Below, one piece after another: positions 49,030 through 57,210 of a stretch of 64,000 nt of DNA (positions within the stretch are counted from its first letter, which is position 1; each line of letters begins with the position of its first letter). The DNA is from Sulfuritortus calidifontis (GTDB taxonomy: Bacteria > Pseudomonadota > Gammaproteobacteria > Burkholderiales > Thiobacillaceae), in contig NZ_AP018721.1 of assembly GCF_003967275.1 (NCBI RefSeq), forward strand, positions 1,302,001 to 1,366,000, given 5' to 3'. A program made the translations under genes and the position numbers. The notes under the pieces were generated by a model. That model searched no databases. It worked only from the letters and a program-made list of their open reading frames with translations, and had not been told where the DNA came from.

Positions 49030-51950
49030 TGGTCGTTTTTCCTGAATTTCCAGTTCTTGTTGTCGCAGTAGGCGCGCATGTCGCAGCTCTGGCACAGCTT
49101 GGCCGGGCGTGCGGCCATGCGATAGTCCTGCCGCTCGATGCGCTCCACGATGTCGTCAAAGCGCGCGATGGTTTTGCCGATGGCGCGGTCGTCCTTGGTG
49201 AAGGACACGTAAGGGTTCCCGCCGTCCTCGCCGGTGTAGTAGAGGTGCATCCGGCTGACCTTCTGGCCGGTGCGCTCTTCCACCAGGTGGGCGTACACCT
49301 CCAGCTGGTGCTGATACTGGCGCAGCCGCTCCCGTTCCTTCTCCATGTCGGGCTTCTTCTCCGACTTGAAGTCGATGATCTCGACCGTGTCGTTCTCACC
49401 CCGGATCAGGTCGACGCTGCCCTTGAGGATGTACTGATCCTTGACCAGCGAAATCTCGACCTCGGCCTCCTTGATGCGATCCCAGTTGCCGTTCTCGCGC
49501 TCGTAGTAGCGCAGCACGTGCAGCAGCGCCGCCTGCTGTGAGGAGGGCGCGAGGTAGACGCGCTCTTTCTTGGAGAGCATCGCGTAGTTGGCCGAGAACC
49601 AGCCCCGGATGGCGTCCAGGGTGATGGTGTGCTCTTCGCCGCGCAGGACGGTCTTGTGGATGTCCTCGATGGTCTGGTGCACCAGAGTACCGAAGAGCAT
49701 CGGGCTCTCGCGGATGGGCGCGAACTCCAGCTCCTTGAAAAAACGGTACTGCTCGGCGCAGTTCTCGAACACCGTGATGTGCGAGGTGAACGAGTACTCG
49801 CGCTTGAGGTTGATCTGTTTGACGGCCTCGAAGGTCAGCGCCGACAGATCGATGTCACGCCAGCTGGGCAGCTCGTAGAACAAGCGCTCGAAATACTTCG
49901 ATGGCGACTTGCCCAGGCCACGGCCATTGCGCTCCTGCGCGGCCAGCACCAGCAGGTTCTGGGCGCGGGAGAAGGCTGTATAGAAGAGCCGCCGGAAATC
50001 GAAGTGCTTGATGTGCTCCAGCGGCTCGAAGCGGGGTTTCGACAAGTACCCGCCATCTTCCAGCAGCTCGTCGAGCGCGGTGTGCTGCTTGCGCGGCACC
50101 GCCTCCAGCGAGCCGCACACCACCACCGGGAACTCCAGCCCTTTGGACTGGTGGATGGTCAGGAACGAGACGCAGCCCTTGGGCGCGTACTCAGCCTCAT
50201 CCTCGTATTCGCCGATGCCGCCCTCGTAGAGGAAGCGCAGGAACTGGTTGAACAGGTCACGGAGGTTCTTTTCCAGGAAGTCCGGGTTGAGCACGCTGAC
50301 GTAGTGCAGGTACTCGAACTTGGTGAGCAGCTTGGAGAAAGTGCCAAGATTGCGCGCGGCGCGGCCTTTGTCCACGCCCTGCATCGCCTCCTCCGAGAGG
50401 AAGCGCGAAAAGAGCGGGAACTGCAAGAGCTGGTAGAACAGACCCGAGAAGGCGTAGTCGGTGTTCTGCGCAAGCACTGCGTGGCGCTTGGCCAGCGGGC
50501 GGGCCCAATCCAGCAGGGGCTTGTTTTCCGGCTTGCGCAGCTCGTCGGTGAAGGGCTTGAAGCACTGGTGGTCGTAGTAGTCCCAGATGTCCAGATGCAC
50601 GCCTTCGGCCCACGCCCGCACCTTGGGAAACTGCGGGAACAGGAAAATCAGCGCGCCAATCATGAGGCGGATTTCCTCGCGCTCGAAGAACATGTTCGAG
50701 CGGGGCGAGAACACGGGCACGCCCTGCGCTTCGAGGAAGCGCGCCAGCGCCACCACCTTGTCATTCTTGACGGAGCGGAAGAGGAAGGCTACCTGGTTCC
50801 AGTCCGCGAGCTGACCGGATGCCTTCAACCCATTGAGGAAGGCCAGCACCTCCGCGTGCCAGTTGGTGGTGTCGTCCTTGTCGTCACTGGCCGCCAACCG
50901 CACCACCGTCGGCACGTCGGGGAAGACGTCGTCGCGTGGGACGATCTGCTTGGCGAAACGGAAGACGCGCGTTCCGTCGTCCCAGGTTTGTTCGCGCATC
51001 CACTCGTTGTAAAAGCGGATGATGTCCGGGTGCGAGCGATAGTTGACGGTCAACTTGACCTGCTTGCACTGGCCGTCGTCGAACAGCGCAGGGAACTCCA
51101 GGATGTTGCGGATGGTGGCCCCGCGAAAGCGATACAAGCCCTGGTCGTCGTCACCCACCACGCAGAGATTGCAGCGCTCGCCGGCGAGCAGGAGGAGGAT
51201 GCGCTCCTGGATGGTGTTGGTGTCCTGATACTCGTCCACCATCAGGTAGGTGAGCTTGTCGCGCAGCTGCGCCAGCACCTCGGGGCGCTTTTCCAGCAGT
51301 TGCAGCGCCTCGTACTGGATGCCGGAGAAGTCCAGTGAGTTGTGCTCATGAAGCAGCTCTTGGTACTTCACAAAGCAGGTAGCCAGGGCACGGATTTCGG
51401 GCTCGGGGGCAGCCGCTAGCGTGGAGGCATCGAGCGCCTCCTCGCTGACCTTGTTGAGCCACTTGAGCAGGTTCTCCGACTGCGCCCAGCGGCCCGTATG
51501 GTCGTCGCCCATGACAAGCTGGGCGTCGGGCAGTTCGCGGAAATCCTTGATGTGCTGGTAGAGGAAGTACTGCTGGTCGAACTGGTCGAACAGCGTGAAG
51601 CTGCGCTTGAGCCGGGTGAACTCGCGGTAGTCCTCCAGCAGCCGCAGGCAGATGGAGTGGAAGGTACCCAGGTACATCTCGTTCAAGTTGAACTTGATGC
51701 CGAGCTCGCTGAGACGGTTGGAGATGCGCGTGGTCAGCTCACGCGCGGCCTTGTCGGTGAATGTGACGACAAACAGCGACTCGGGCGCGACGCCTTTGTG
51801 GGTGATGAGGTAGACGATGCGCTCGACCAGCGTGAAGGTCTTGCCGGAACCGGGGCCCGCGATGATGAGCACCGGCCCCTCGGTGGCCAGAATGGCTTCC
51901 AGCTGCTGGGGGTTGGCCTTGGACTGGAGGGCGGTGGCGCTGGATGTCAT
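49026..51950 (-). CDS. UvrD/PcrA-like helicase fused to RecB-like nuclease
   Basis: A 974-residue SF1 helicase. Walker A is IAGPGSGKTFTL (residues 30-41), motif Ia FVVTFTDKAARELTTR, motif II YLMVDEYQDTN near residue 240, motif III VVGDDDQGLYRFRGA, and VSFLTIHQSKGLEFPVVV near 600. The C-terminal 180 residues hold a RecB-type nuclease: LKGSVDLIRGENDTVEIIDF then KSEKKPD, and LCQSCDMRAYC near the end. Fusion of helicase and nuclease resembles AddA-like defence proteins. It is translationally coupled to the HTH protein upstream and Mod downstream. Confidence 0.9.
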   Translation of the reverse strand: MTSSATALQSKANPQQLEAILATEGPVLIIAGPGSGKTFTLVERIVYLITHKGVAPESLFVVTFTDKAARELTTRISNRLSELGIKFNLNEMYLGTFHSICLRLLEDYREFTRLKRSFTLFDQFDQQYFLYQHIKDFRELPDAQLVMGDDHTGRWAQSENLLKWLNKVSEEALDASTLAAAPEPEIRALATCFVKYQELLHEHNSLDFSGIQYEALQLLEKRPEVLAQLRDKLTYLMVDEYQDTNTIQERILLLLAGERCNLCVVGDDDQGLYRFRGATIRNILEFPALFDDGQCKQVKLTVNYRSHPDIIRFYNEWMREQTWDDGTRVFRFAKQIVPRDDVFPDVPTVVRLAASDDKDDTTNWHAEVLAFLNGLKASGQLADWNQVAFLFRSVKNDKVVALARFLEAQGVPVFSPRSNMFFEREEIRLMIGALIFLFPQFPKVRAWAEGVHLDIWDYYDHQCFKPFTDELRKPENKPLLDWARPLAKRHAVLAQNTDYAFSGLFYQLLQFPLFSRFLSEEAMQGVDKGRAARNLGTFSKLLTKFEYLHYVSVLNPDFLEKNLRDLFNQFLRFLYEGGIGEYEDEAEYAPKGCVSFLTIHQSKGLEFPVVVCGSLEAVPRKQHTALDELLEDGGYLSKPRFEPLEHIKHFDFRRLFYTAFSRAQNLLVLAAQERNGRGLGKSPSKYFERLFYELPSWRDIDLSALTFEAVKQINLKREYSFTSHITVFENCAEQYRFFKELEFAPIRESPMLFGTLVHQTIEDIHKTVLRGEEHTITLDAIRGWFSANYAMLSKKERVYLAPSSQQAALLHVLRYYERENGNWDRIKEAEVEISLVKDQYILKGSVDLIRGENDTVEIIDFKSEKKPDMEKERERLRQYQHQLEVYAHLVEERTGQKVSRMHLYYTGEDGGNPYVSFTKDDRAIGKTIARFDDIVERIERQDYRMAARPAKLCQSCDMRAYCDNKNWKFRKNDQ

Positions 51951-52159
51951 TCCGCCCCCTCGCCGTCATCCACCGTCGCCTTGCCGATGCGGCTGGCGAT
52001 CCACTTGTCTAGGTCGCCGCGCCTGAAGCGCCACGTCCCGCCGAGCTTGAACGCCGGGAGCTTGCCGTTGGCGGCCAGTCGATAGACCGTGCGCTTGCCA
52101 GCCTTGAGGTAGGCAGCAACCTCGTCAATGGTGAGGATTTCGTCCGGCTGGTCGCTCAT
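51947..52159 (-). CDS. Excisionase/BldC-type HTH protein, first gene of defence operon
   Basis: A 70-residue protein with EILTIDEVAAYLKAGKRTVY, RLAANGKLPAFKLGGTWRFR and RGDLDKWI, the winged-HTH fold of excisionase-family DNA-binding proteins. It overlaps the helicase gene by ATGA. It is probably the regulator of the defence operon, or a DNA-targeting subunit; being close to the right end of the element it might also act in excision, though it is coupled to the restriction genes. Confidence 0.85.
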   Translation of the reverse strand: MSDQPDEILTIDEVAAYLKAGKRTVYRLAANGKLPAFKLGGTWRFRRGDLDKWIASRIGKATVDDGEGAE

Positions 52160-52285
52160 CGGCGTTCCCGTGTCATCTGTGCTGTGCTTGGTTTACGGCC
52201 ATGTCTCGTCATAATATTCCACAAATGTGCAAACTTGGGCAAACCTGGCATCAAACAGGTTCCATGACACGGAGAGGGAGCGGCA
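52160..52285. promoter_or_regulatory. Divergent promoter region of the defence locus
   Basis: A 126-base gap between the HTH gene (minus) and the sacsin-type ATPase gene (plus). It is AT-richer than its surroundings (for example CATAATATTCCACAAATG) and contains repeated GCAAAC (TGCAAACTTGGGCAAACCTG). It should carry promoters in both directions and possibly the operator of the small HTH protein. No single promoter is assigned. Confidence 0.5.
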
Positions 52286-55200
52286 GTGGCGTCCAACTAC
52301 GAGGCAATTTGTAAGGAGAACCGGGAAAGCTACGGCACCAAGGGCGCCCAGAAATCCGGCAGCCTAGCCGCGGGGCTGTATGACGACCGCACGCACTTCA
52401 TCTTTGAACTGCTGCAAAACGCGGAGGACGCACTCGGCCGGCGTGGCGAGTGGCACGGATCACGCAAGGTTTCGTTCACCCTGAGCGCGACTCGCCTGAC
52501 GCTCTCGCACTTCGGCAAGCCTTTTGATGAGGCCGATGTCCGCAGCGTCTGCGACATCGCCGAGAGCACCAAGAACGAGTCCTCCATTGGCCGCTTCGGC
52601 CTTGGCTTTAAGTCCGTCTACACCGTCACCGATCTCCCGGAGATCCACTCCGGCGATGAGGACTTCGCCATTGAGAACTACGTCTTCCCCAAGCGGCTGG
52701 AACGCTCCGCACGTGCCCCGGATGAGACGCAGATCATCCTGCCCCTGAAACCGCAGGACACGACGGCGGCGCAGGAGATCACGGCGGGGTTCCGCCACTT
52801 GGGCCCGGGCGCACTGCTGTTCCTGCGCCACATCGACGAAATCAACTGGAGCGTCGAGGGCGGCCCGTCCGGCTTCTACCTGCGCAACACCCCCGAAACG
52901 CTGGGGCCCAACGTGCAGCGCGTCACGGTGATCGGCCAAGAGAGTGGGCAACCCGAGGTCGATCAGAACTGGCTGGTGTTCCACCGCGACGTGTTTTCTG
53001 CTGAGGGAAAAAAGGTCGGGCGGGTTGAGATCGCCTTTTCGGTGGTCGCGGTCAAGGACGCTCCGGGGCGCTGGGCCGTACAGCCGCTGGCCAGGTCGCC
53101 GCTGGTGGTGTTCTTCCCGACCGTGGTCGAGAGCCACCTTGGTTTTCTCGTGCAGGGGCCCTACCGCACCACGCCCAGCCGCGACAACATCCCTCCCGGC
53201 GATCCGTGGAACCAGCATCTGGTCAAGGAAACATCGAGCCTGCTGGTGGAAGCACTGCGCTGGATGCGGGACGAGGCGATGCTGGATATCTCGGTGCTGC
53301 GCTGCCTGCCGCTTGACCGCGAAAAGTTCCCGAAGGATTCGCGGTTCGCGCCGATGTTCGATGCCGTCAGGCAGGCCTTTCAGGAGGAGCCGCTGCTTCC
53401 GGCTTTCGACGGCAAGTACGTCACCGCTCACCAAGCCAAGCTGGCACGCACGCAAGAGCTGCGAGAGCTGTTCAGCCCGGAACAGCTGGCATCGCTCTTC
53501 GGCTCGGAGGTAAGCGCCTGGCTGTCAGACGATATCACCGAGGTCAAGACGCCCGAGATCCGTAAGTATCTGATGCGCGAGCTTGATATCGACGAGATCA
53601 GGCCAGAGAAGATCATCCCCCTCCTGAGTAGGGCGTTCCTGGAAGCGCAACCTGACGAGTGGATATCACGTCTGTACGAGTTCCTGGGTGGCCAAGGAAG
53701 GGCCGTGCGTGTTCAGCTCGACACCATCCCGCTCGTCCGCCTGGAGAACGGCTCGCACGTTGTCGCCCGCGAAAACGGGACGATCAGGGCCTTTCTGCCC
53801 AGCGTTATCGCCACCAGCTTCCCCACCGTGCGCCGCGCAGTATGTTCGACGGCCGAGGCGCGCCTGTTCCTGAGCTCGCTGGGTATCACCGAACCCGATC
53901 CGGTGGATGACGTCATCTGGAACCTGCTGCCGAAGTACCAGCAGCCAGAGGTCGACGTGGACGACGATACCTACGCCGCCGACATCGAACGCATTCGCAC
54001 CGCCTTTAGTACCGATTCCACCGCGCAGAGGGAAAAGCTCCGGTCAGCCTTGCGCGATACCACCTTTGTGATGGTGGTCGACACCGGCGACGGCAAAACG
54101 TATGTCGCCAAGCCTGGCGAGACCTACATCGCCACCGACCGCCTACAGCAGCTCTTCGCGGGCGTGCCCGATATCTTGATCGTCGACAATGAGTACGACT
54201 GCCTGCGGGGCGAGGAGATTCGTGACCTGCTGGTGTCGTGCGGGGCAAGCCGCTACCTCATTCCGGAAGCAGTACCGTCGAGTCTGGGGCATTCGGAGAA
54301 AGAGCGAATCCGCAGAGAAGCTGGTCTTGAGCGCGCAAGCTGGGAAAACCCGCCAGAAGATTTCACCCTTCGCGGACTGACAGCGCTGCTGGAGTTCTTA
54401 CCAAAACTACCACCCAAGGATGCTGCCGCCCGAGCCAAGTTGCTGTGGGAGTCCTTGGCCGATCTGGAGGCGCGCGGTACTACCGCCTTCTACGGCTCCT
54501 ACAAGTGGGGTTACTTCTACGAGACAAAGACCGCTCGGTTCGATGCCGCTTTCGTCCGGACGCTCAATCAGGTTGCCTGGGTGCCGAATGCCGACGGCGA
54601 GCTTGTACCGCCTGGGCTCGTCTTGTTCGACACCCTCGGCTGGAAGCCCAACCAGTTCCTGCAAACCAAGATCGTCTTCAAACCACCGGTCATCGATCAG
54701 CTTGCCAAGGAGGCAGGCATCGACCCGGCCATTCTCGATCTGCTACGAAGAGACCCTACTATCGTCGCCGAGCTGACGTCCCGACTGAGCGCGAGCCCAG
54801 CGCCACAGACGGAGCCATCGGCAGAGTCCGAACAGGAGACCGGCAAGCCGTCCGATGGCGACGTGTACGACGGCGCGAAAGATCTGTACGGCGATGACAT
54901 GCCGGATATCCCACCCGGCACCCCTGATCCCGACGGCGATGATGGCGTGCGCATAGGCGCGGGAGGTGGTGGCCAAGGGCGTGCTGGTACGGGGACATCT
55001 CGCGGCGGTAGCCAGGGAAATGGAGGTGGCCACGGCGGCTCACGTGGTCACGGCACCCCCGGAGACAAGGGAGGTGGAAAAGGCGGCGGACAAGGAGAGA
55101 GGACACCCGGCCACGCCGGAGGGCGGCCGTTCATCTCCTACGTCGGCACGCACCCCGACGATGACGGCCCCGATCCCGATGGCCTCGATCAGGCAGCACG

Positions 55201-55561
55201 GATGCAGATCGAGGAGCTGGCAATCAACCTGATCCTTCGCCTTGAGCCAGGGCTGCGCCGCACCCCGGAAGGCAACCCGGGTTTTGACCTCTTCGAGGCC
55301 GACAGCAGTGGCCGGCAGATTCGATGGGTCGAAGTGAAGTCGATGACGGGCACCTTACAAGATCGCCCCGTGGGACTGTCACACACGCAGTTCGACTGCG
55401 CGCGCGAAAAGGGCGATGCGTACTGGCTATACGTGGTCGAGCGCGCAACTGATCCAGCTCAAGCCCGCGTGCTCAGAATTCAGAACCCCGTCGGCCACGC
55501 CCGGACGTTCACGTTCGACCACGGCTGGAGCGAGATAGCACGAACTGATCCACCCCGTTGA
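52286..55561 (+). CDS. Sacsin-type GHKL ATPase with Gly-rich linker and DUF3883-like nuclease domain
   Basis: A 1091-residue protein with GTG start behind GGAGAGGG. The N-terminal ATPase has FELLQNAEDAL (residues 40-50) as N box and SIGRFGLGFKSVYTV (100-114) as G2 box, with HFGKPFDEADV in place of the usual G1, as in sacsin-like ATPases. A long helical middle follows. Residues about 890-948 are a glycine-rich linker. The C-terminus (995-1085) has NPGFDLFEADSSGRQIRWVE then VKS, the DUF3883-type PD-(D/E)XK-like core. It is divergent from the restriction operon. The design mirrors the GHKL-nuclease at 42766 without obvious sequence similarity. Confidence 0.85.
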   Translation: MASNYEAICKENRESYGTKGAQKSGSLAAGLYDDRTHFIFELLQNAEDALGRRGEWHGSRKVSFTLSATRLTLSHFGKPFDEADVRSVCDIAESTKNESSIGRFGLGFKSVYTVTDLPEIHSGDEDFAIENYVFPKRLERSARAPDETQIILPLKPQDTTAAQEITAGFRHLGPGALLFLRHIDEINWSVEGGPSGFYLRNTPETLGPNVQRVTVIGQESGQPEVDQNWLVFHRDVFSAEGKKVGRVEIAFSVVAVKDAPGRWAVQPLARSPLVVFFPTVVESHLGFLVQGPYRTTPSRDNIPPGDPWNQHLVKETSSLLVEALRWMRDEAMLDISVLRCLPLDREKFPKDSRFAPMFDAVRQAFQEEPLLPAFDGKYVTAHQAKLARTQELRELFSPEQLASLFGSEVSAWLSDDITEVKTPEIRKYLMRELDIDEIRPEKIIPLLSRAFLEAQPDEWISRLYEFLGGQGRAVRVQLDTIPLVRLENGSHVVARENGTIRAFLPSVIATSFPTVRRAVCSTAEARLFLSSLGITEPDPVDDVIWNLLPKYQQPEVDVDDDTYAADIERIRTAFSTDSTAQREKLRSALRDTTFVMVVDTGDGKTYVAKPGETYIATDRLQQLFAGVPDILIVDNEYDCLRGEEIRDLLVSCGASRYLIPEAVPSSLGHSEKERIRREAGLERASWENPPEDFTLRGLTALLEFLPKLPPKDAAARAKLLWESLADLEARGTTAFYGSYKWGYFYETKTARFDAAFVRTLNQVAWVPNADGELVPPGLVLFDTLGWKPNQFLQTKIVFKPPVIDQLAKEAGIDPAILDLLRRDPTIVAELTSRLSASPAPQTEPSAESEQETGKPSDGDVYDGAKDLYGDDMPDIPPGTPDPDGDDGVRIGAGGGGQGRAGTGTSRGGSQGNGGGHGGSRGHGTPGDKGGGKGGGQGERTPGHAGGRPFISYVGTHPDDDGPDPDGLDQAARMQIEELAINLILRLEPGLRRTPEGNPGFDLFEADSSGRQIRWVEVKSMTGTLQDRPVGLSHTQFDCAREKGDAYWLYVVERATDPAQARVLRIQNPVGHARTFTFDHGWSEIARTDPPR

Positions 55562-55629
55562 GTTACCAATCGGCCAAATCGTCGAATCCACGCCCTCAAG
55601 GCCCATGCGTTACTATCCGGTTTGGGTAA
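55562..55629. other. Short spacer between cargo and right attachment site
   Basis: No gene seen. TTACCAATCGGCC and CGTTACTATCC occur before the 14-base repeat; no terminator is visible for the ATPase gene until 55672. Confidence 0.3.
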
Positions 55630-55643
55630 CGGACGCGGGTTCG
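55630..55643 (+). repeat. Right attachment-site candidate (attR core)
   Basis: Identical to 1156-1169 in the tmRNA T arm. After it come GTTCCGCGTTCCACCACC, a decayed CCA end, and the terminator at 55672. The tRNA-like end is too degraded to be functional, so this is a remnant or a diverged copy of the tmRNA 3' end. Confidence 0.6.
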
Positions 55644-55671
55644 GTTCCGCGTTCCACCACCAATCACCCAA

Positions 55672-55699
55672 GGCCAACCGTTCTCGGTTGGCCTTTTTT
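55672..55699 (+). terminator. Terminator, second copy of ssrA-type hairpin
   Basis: GGCCAACC (55672-55679), loop GTTCTC with the last bases shared, GGTTGGCC (55686-55693), then TTTTTT. Same design as 1199-1229. It would end transcription of the sacsin-type ATPase gene. Confidence 0.85.
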
Positions 55700-55803
55700 C
55701 TTGCCTGCAACGCCAGTGTTGGCGCGGTTTCCGGGCGGCGCCTTGCGGACGCGCACGTCGTCCGGGCGCTTTGCTATCGAGGAGAAACGAATCCACTTTA
55801 CTT
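55700..55803. other. Diverged duplicate of the region after ssrA
   Basis: CAGTGTTGGCGCGGTTTCCG here resembles CAGCGTTGGCGCGGCTCCCG at 1240-1262, continuing the similarity of the attachment region. No gene seen. Confidence 0.45.
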
Positions 55804-55865
55804 ACCCTCTCCCACCGGGAGAGGGTGGCGAAGCCGGGTGAGGGAATGGGTGCCGATAGGCACCC
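55804..55865. repeat. REP-like palindromes
   Basis: ACCCTCTCCC (55804-55813), loop ACC, GGGAGAGGGT (55817-55826) is a perfect ten-base stem, followed by GGGTGCC/GGCACCC (55848-55854 and 55859-55865). The first is a widespread type of intergenic palindrome in proteobacteria. It lies in a non-coding stretch of about 500 bases (55562-56080), otherwise empty. Confidence 0.65.
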
Positions 55866-56080
55866 TGTCGGGCGCCATCTTTCTCACCCTGTCCTCTGAT
55901 AAGCCTCCATCCTTCGGTATCCCGGTGGGAAAGGGGCAAATACATTTGTTTCGGATCAATAACAACGACTTGGCACCATAGAAGGGGGCAGGTCAGGCAT
56001 CGAACGCCATAAACGCGGTAGCAAACCTTTTCGACTTGCTCTATCATGAAACGTCAAGATGAATCATGATGGAGATAACC

Positions 56081-56311
56081 ATGACGACCGCTGCCCGCGA
56101 AAAGTTTTCCTCCCAGGCCGCGCCTGAGGTGCTGGCGGCGTTGCGCCAAATCGCAGAAAGCCAAGGCCGCCAGTTCCAGGCAGTGCTCGATGAGGCCCTG
56201 CGCGACTACATCGACCGGCAGCAGAAAGCGCGCCCCCGCCGCCACGTGATGGCTTCGTTCGCGTCCAGTCTGGATGAGTTCGACAGCCTCTACCGCGAAC
56301 TTGCCAAGTAA
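56081..56311 (+). CDS. Antitoxin of Doc-type pair (ribbon-helix-helix-like)
   Basis: A 76-residue protein: MTTAAREKFSSQAAPEVLAA, LRQIAESQGRQFQAVLDEAL, RDYIDRQQKARPRRHVMASF. The first half looks like a ribbon-helix-helix DNA-binding domain; the end would bind the toxin. ATG at 56081 has GGAG nine bases upstream; a longer frame from 56066 is possible. It is followed after three bases by a Fic/Doc toxin. It probably neutralises the toxin and represses the operon. Confidence 0.82.
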   Translation: MTTAAREKFSSQAAPEVLAALRQIAESQGRQFQAVLDEALRDYIDRQQKARPRRHVMASFASSLDEFDSLYRELAK

Positions 56312-56314
56312 CCC

Positions 56315-56695
56315 GTGGCTCACGATTACCTGACCGTGGCCGACGTGCTCGGCATGCACACGGTGCTGATGCAGCGTTACGGCGGCGCACCGGGCGTGCG
56401 TGACCCCGGGGCGCTGGAGGCCGCACTGTTCCGTCCGCAGACCGGCTACTACGATGACATCGTGGCTGAGGCAGCTGCCCTGCTGGAAAGCCTGGCGATC
56501 AACCACCCGTTCGTGGACGGCAACAAGCGCATCGCTTTTGCCGCGGCCGACGTGTTCCTGCGCATCAATGGCTGGCGCTTGCAGCGTGCGCCAATGACGA
56601 TTCATGCCGAGATGATGCAGATGTTCGAGTCGGGTACCTTCGATATTGCCCACCTTGATCCCTGGCTGCGGTCTTTCGCCGTCGCCGCAGAGTGA
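56315..56695 (+). CDS. Doc-type toxin (Fic fold)
   Basis: A 126-residue protein, MAHDYLTVADVLGMHTVLMQ with the Fic motif NHPFVDGNKRIAFAAADVFL near residues 63-82. HPFxxGNKR is the Doc version, which in Doc proteins phosphorylates EF-Tu. GTG start at 56315, three bases after the antitoxin stop. It lies between the second and third copies of the tmRNA-end terminator, suggesting it came with a separate small insertion. Length is normal for Doc. Confidence 0.9.
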   Translation: MAHDYLTVADVLGMHTVLMQRYGGAPGVRDPGALEAALFRPQTGYYDDIVAEAAALLESLAINHPFVDGNKRIAFAAADVFLRINGWRLQRAPMTIHAEMMQMFESGTFDIAHLDPWLRSFAVAAE

Positions 56696-56699
56696 TGCC

Positions 56700-57023
56700 A
56701 TGAACGAGAAAACACCGAACCTGCAGGCTCAGGCTGCGATGACAGAAGCCAGGTCGATGGCGAGGAACCGGATGCATGAACTGGCAGAGTCCACAGTAGG
56801 CGTTGAGTCATTTCCCAGTTTCACCAAGCCCGCCCGTCTGCGCTGGGAGTCTATCCCTGCCGACATCCGCCAGCGGCTGCTGTCCAATGTCTGGTGCGGC
56901 CACTGCCGCTTTGAGACCACGATCACCAGTTTCAGCGGCACCATCAAGGGTGGCGACTTGCTGCTGGTGGGCAAGTGCGCCGAATGCCACGGTGATGTGG
57001 CACGGGTGATCGAGGGCTCGTGA
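56700..57023 (+). CDS. Small zinc-ribbon-like hypothetical protein
   Basis: A 107-residue protein: N-terminal helix LQAQAAMTEARSMARNRMHE, then SIPADIRQRLLSNVWCGHCR and GDLLLVGKCAECHGDVARVI. The two CxxC pairs (CGHC, CAEC) are about 29 residues apart and would bind one zinc. It starts five bases after the Doc toxin gene, so it may belong to the same unit. No known function. Confidence 0.72.
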   Translation: MNEKTPNLQAQAAMTEARSMARNRMHELAESTVGVESFPSFTKPARLRWESIPADIRQRLLSNVWCGHCRFETTITSFSGTIKGGDLLLVGKCAECHGDVARVIEGS

Positions 57024-57089
57024 GCGCATTCCCGCGGCACCCCTCTCCAGTGCTTATCGGCCGCAATAGCAAGTTGTTCGGTAGTAAAC

Positions 57090-57132
57090 CGCACACCACC
57101 AAAACCCCAGGCCAACCTGCTCGGTTGGCCTT
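57090..57132 (+). repeat. Third, decayed copy of tmRNA-end plus terminator
   Basis: CGCACACCACCAAAACCCCA followed by GGCCAACC (57110-57117), TGCTC and GGTTGGCC (57123-57130). The hairpin is nearly the same as at 55672-55693, but the T run is gone. It suggests another att copy at the far side of the Doc region. Confidence 0.6.
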
Positions 57133-57210
57133 CCCATTGTCCTCCTCCTTTCGCAGTCAAATCCCAAGCGCAGCGAGCGGCCGTGCCGCCACTAGTGGTT
57201 TTGCCATTAG
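57133..57210. other. Intergenic stretch before the MITE
   Basis: No gene is seen. The end carries TTAG (57207-57210), the left half of the likely target duplication of the next element. Confidence 0.4.

Larger units (their letters stand above)
1170..55643. mobile_element. Lambda-like siphoprophage integrated at ssrA
   Basis: The region is bounded by a 14-base direct repeat whose left copy lies in the tmRNA 3' end. Inside, in order, are recombinase cluster, immunity region, recombination and replication genes, methyltransferases, small and large terminase, head, tail, lysis, and right-end cargo. All structural modules expected for a long non-contractile-tailed phage are present: TerS, TerL, gpW, portal, S49 protease, decoration, capsid, tail tube, frameshifted chaperone, tape measure, tail tip, holin-like protein, endolysin and spanins. 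No interrupted structural gene was seen, so the prophage may be inducible. The outer boundaries are inferred from the repeats. Confidence 0.88.
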
